Of a stretch of 64,000 nucleotides of DNA, positions 61,200 through 64,000 are shown piece by piece (the stretch's first letter is position 1; every line of letters starts with the position of its first letter). The stretch is taken from the NCBI GenBank assembly GCA_033002965.1, contig JAURVB010005903.1:80405-144404 (forward strand). Direction: 5' to 3'. A model generated the notes under the pieces. That model did no database searches and was not told where the DNA came from. It worked only from the letters and a program-made list of their open reading frames with translations. A program made the position numbers and the translations under genes. This DNA is from Piper betle (Eukaryota > Streptophyta > Magnoliopsida > Piperales > Piperaceae).

Positions 61200-63068
61200 A
61201 ATTGTTAGTCTTTCACCATTATTGTTGATTGTTTTTTATTTTTATTTTTTACTTCTTGAAGACTTGGAAGTATCTCGTGTTAATTTCATTGCGACTTGAA
61301 GCATGATGGGAGCTTATGTACAAGTAAAATGACGGCGAGTGCAAAGAAATTTCTATTGTGGTTGGAAATTGACAAAGAAAGAAGAAGAGATGCATGCGAA
61401 AATGCAAAGCGATGTAGGTAAACTAAGGAATGGGTTTACTCTAATTTTGTTGGAGTTAGGCGTCTACAGGGGACAAAGAAGTCTCGACTTGCCCAACAAG
61501 GCAAGGTGACCTTTTAGGAACAAATCTTTGTGTGTAAAGTGTAAACTTAGATATTGTCTCCTTTAACGAGTAATGAGTGGTTCATACCTGTAAATTTACG
61601 TTTTTGATTCATATATGTTTGCATTGGTTCCATGGAGATCTGGTTATTTGATACTTAATTTGTTATATTTGATATTCATGTGAATGGCTTTGTGGATTAT
61701 TTTTTTAAAAAAATAGTATACACAGTGTGGTAGATTGCATTTAAGATGAAATATAGAAAAAATTGGTGTGTAATGAGCAACGTACATTTGTAAATAAACA
61801 GGGGCTCTGTAATTCTGAAAAATATTTTTATTGTATTATATTCTACATGTCACATTCATTTTTTATGATTGGATGTGCGAATTTTAGCAACTGCAATTGA
61901 ACTTGGGGTTCCAGCATGCCTCCTCTTCTACTGTGTGTACATCACATCCAATGACTTCTCATATATTTTGTTAAATGATAATGCTTTTCGATTGTTTCTT
62001 TGTTTGGTGGTACGTTGCACACATATGTTTCATGTTGAATTTCATAACTTTATCTTAAGATTTTGAAGATGACAACATTTTTAAAATATCAGCCATTAAC
62101 AATTCTGTTGGGAATTGGTGACTAGTGGATATATTGATGAAAGACTGCTCAAGGGAAACTGCTGATCTTTTGTTCTGGATTCTCCATAACAAACTTGCTC
62201 GGTAATGAGGTATTATTATATTTGCGGGCTTCTGTTTTGAAATTTATGAGTATCTAGAAGTGGAGTCTTAGCAGCAGCCGACAGACATGCTTTGTTCAAC
62301 TTAGAGAATATGGTTTCTTATGAAATTGCTTGTTTAGTCTCTGATAATAAATAATTTGGCTGCAATGACTGGATTCATCTGATTACAATGCTTTTGAATA
62401 TTTTATAGGAGTGTTGTAGATTTGGTTAGATCTCATTCCAAAAGAATCAACCTGCTTGCGTGATCAAAACACTTTACGGGTTTCATGAATGCTTAATATA
62501 TAGGATATGCATTATTGTTGACTATGGTTATCTCTGAAACAATGTTTTGGAATAAAAAACCAGTTGTAGGTGTTGGTGGAATAGGTTAAACTATGTCTGG
62601 AGGCTAAATCAAATACTTGTAAATGAAGTTCCACCAGAGTAATTAACTCCATTATTCTAAGATTTGTTGGACAATTTGGAATGGGACAAACCCACTTCAT
62701 TGGACTTTAAAGATTGTTGTAATCTTCCCTTTCTGCTGTATGATATTTTATTTCCACTTGGTTCTCACTACACACATGTACTGATAATCTCATTGCCTGC
62801 TGTCGATAGTTTCTTCTTTTTTAAGATTTGATTGAAATGACCATGACAAACTTTTGAAAATGTTGCATACATATTCGACGTCTTCCACACTGCAGCACCG
62901 AAATATATAACCTTTCTGCCTATTATGCCGCCCACTACTATCTCATGAAACTAATTTTTATTATGTCTTTGTTTTTTTATGTCTTGAATTAACAATTTTC
63001 TGTAAATATTCTAATACTGATGAACAGGGTCTTATTCTTTTGGATGGTTCAGCTGTGAATATATAAAC
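61200..63068. other. intergenic region between glycosylase and zinc-finger gene
   Basis: 3' UTR of the glycosylase and upstream region of the C2H2 gene; AT-rich. No ORF with family resemblance, no repeat boundary and no RNA gene is recognised. Confidence 0.45.
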
Positions 63069-63146
63069 ATGGATCATGTACTTGCTCATTACGTGCAAAG
63101 GTTGGCCTCCCAGAGGTCAAGCAAGGATAACGAGGATGAGTTTTGA
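63069..63146 (+). promoter_or_regulatory. overlapping upstream ORF (25 codons)
   Basis: ATG at 63069 (aacATGGAT) opens a 25-residue frame (MDHVLAHYVQRLASQ...) ending at TGA 63144-63146, which overlaps the start codon of the zinc-finger CDS at 63136 in another frame. If in the mRNA, it would be expected to lower translation of the main frame. Confidence 0.45.
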
Positions 63147-63744
63147 TGGTGCAAAAACAGACGTTTGCATGAACCAGGCTGTGGAGGATAAGAAGCTTAG
63201 GTTATTTGGATTTGAAGTTGAGCCTTATGTCAATTCAGCAGATCCAGAGAGGACATCTTCTTCCAGTACTGCTTCTGTGATTCATGAAGACAAATCCATT
63301 ACTGACGAGAAGCATCAGGTTTCCGAAGCTGGGATGGTTAGGAAGTATGAGTGCCAGTTTTGTCACAAGAAATTTGCCAATTCACAAGCACTGGGTGGTC
63401 ACCAGAATGCTCACAAAAAGGAAAGGTTGAAGAACAAAAGGTTGCAGTTACAAGCACGGAAAGCAAGCCTTAACTACTATTTACAATCACTTCAGAGCCA
63501 AGGTACCTTTGTCTACATGGGATCTTCTGCTTCATGGTTCTTTGATCCTTCTTACTGCGTTCCAGAGTTCAATCTTTATGAAGAAGCTCCGCCCAGTTTC
63601 AAGTTCTTTGATCCTTCTTCTGTTTTGATTCCTCCGAAAGAGAAGTTGGGCATGTTGCACGGAGAGATTAGGCCAGCAATCAACAATCCTAGCTCCCGCT
63701 CCCCAAAGAGGTCCAAGACCTTAGATCTGGTCTTGAGGATTTAG
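63136..63744 (+). CDS. single-C2H2 zinc-finger transcription factor (ZFP5/ZFP6/GIS3-like) with EAR motif
   Basis: 202 residues, no intron in the window. The N-terminal box KLRLFGFEVEPY is typical of the ZFP5/ZFP6/ZFP8/GIS subfamily that controls trichome and root-hair initiation downstream of gibberellin and cytokinin in Arabidopsis. One zinc finger, ECQFCHKKFANSQALGGHQNAH, shown here as CQFC then QALGGHQNAH, carries the plant-specific QALGGH DNA-contact motif. A basic segment KKERLKNKRLQLQARKAS follows. The C-terminus KTLDLVLRI contains an LxLxL EAR repression motif. The start at 63136 is the first ATG in this frame. Exact paralogue not determined. Confidence 0.88.
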   Translation: MSFDGAKTDVCMNQAVEDKKLRLFGFEVEPYVNSADPERTSSSSTASVIHEDKSITDEKHQVSEAGMVRKYECQFCHKKFANSQALGGHQNAHKKERLKNKRLQLQARKASLNYYLQSLQSQGTFVYMGSSASWFFDPSYCVPEFNLYEEAPPSFKFFDPSSVLIPPKEKLGMLHGEIRPAINNPSSRSPKRSKTLDLVLRI

Positions 63745-64000
63745 CTAAAGCTTGTTATTTTTATCAGATCCTTGTTGTTTCTTTCTACTATTAGATTATT
63801 ATCACATTTACTTTATAACAGCCAATACCTATTTGGTAGAAGGCTTTATTTTGTTTTTGTAAATTTGACTACGAAATGGAATTTGTTCAAGTTTATCGGT
63901 AATTATGAGTAAAATTTATATGTTGTTTGATTTTTGTCTATGTTCCTGTTTTACTTTGGGATTCGTTTGATTTTTTTATTTTGGATTCGTTAGGTTAACA
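63745..64000 (+). other. 3' region of the zinc-finger gene
   Basis: T-rich 3' UTR and downstream spacer; nothing else seen to the window end. Confidence 0.4.

Noticed and set aside
1..64000. CRISPR arrays, rRNA or tRNA genes, bacterial-type operons
   Set aside because: None seen; the window is plant nuclear DNA, and only tRNA-complementary retroelement primer sites were found.

Overview
This is a piece of a flowering-plant nuclear genome: GT-AG introns, AT-rich spacers, Ty1-copia and LTR-type repeats, FAR1-type Mutator relics, and genes that all read as plant orthologues. Assignments come from reading translations against remembered plant families; no search was run.

Genic block 1 (1-8.5 kb): the last exon of an equilibrative nucleoside transporter (plus strand) converges on an 18-exon, EMB2004-like leucine-rich-repeat gene (minus strand). 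From 8.5 to 28.4 kb is a repeat block. It holds at least five copies of one large solo-LTR family (two reverse, three forward, one nested inside another). A small secreted, proline/alanine-rich peptide gene with a broken frame lies at 21.1 kb. All five LTR copies keep a 12-bp-stem, 14-nt-loop hairpin whose loop carries an AATAAA-like signal and whose stem covaries.

Genic block 2 (28.9-43.8 kb): an intron-containing but broken ferredoxin-thioredoxin reductase catalytic-chain copy, a 7-exon SAM-domain gene, a decayed AN1 zinc-finger fragment, AT-rich spacer with two related short repeats, and an intact F-box gene.

Rearranged block (44-59 kb): a decayed copia remnant, then a mosaic of gene fragments (cytochrome P450 minus, PPR plus, NHL plus, PPR minus) split by a younger Tnt1-like copia element fused to a TRIM-like element and by a separate LTR. 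It ends in a FAR1-type Mutator element with roughly 0.5-kb inverted repeats.

Genic block 3 (59.4-64 kb): a four-exon HhH-GPD DNA glycosylase and a single-C2H2 zinc-finger repressor of the ZFP5/ZFP6/GIS3 kind.

Three otherwise well-preserved genes (EMB2004-like, SAM, glycosylase) carry single-base indels, three of the four in homopolymers. Sequence error is at least as likely as gene death for these. The FTR copy has several independent lesions and is better called a pseudogene.
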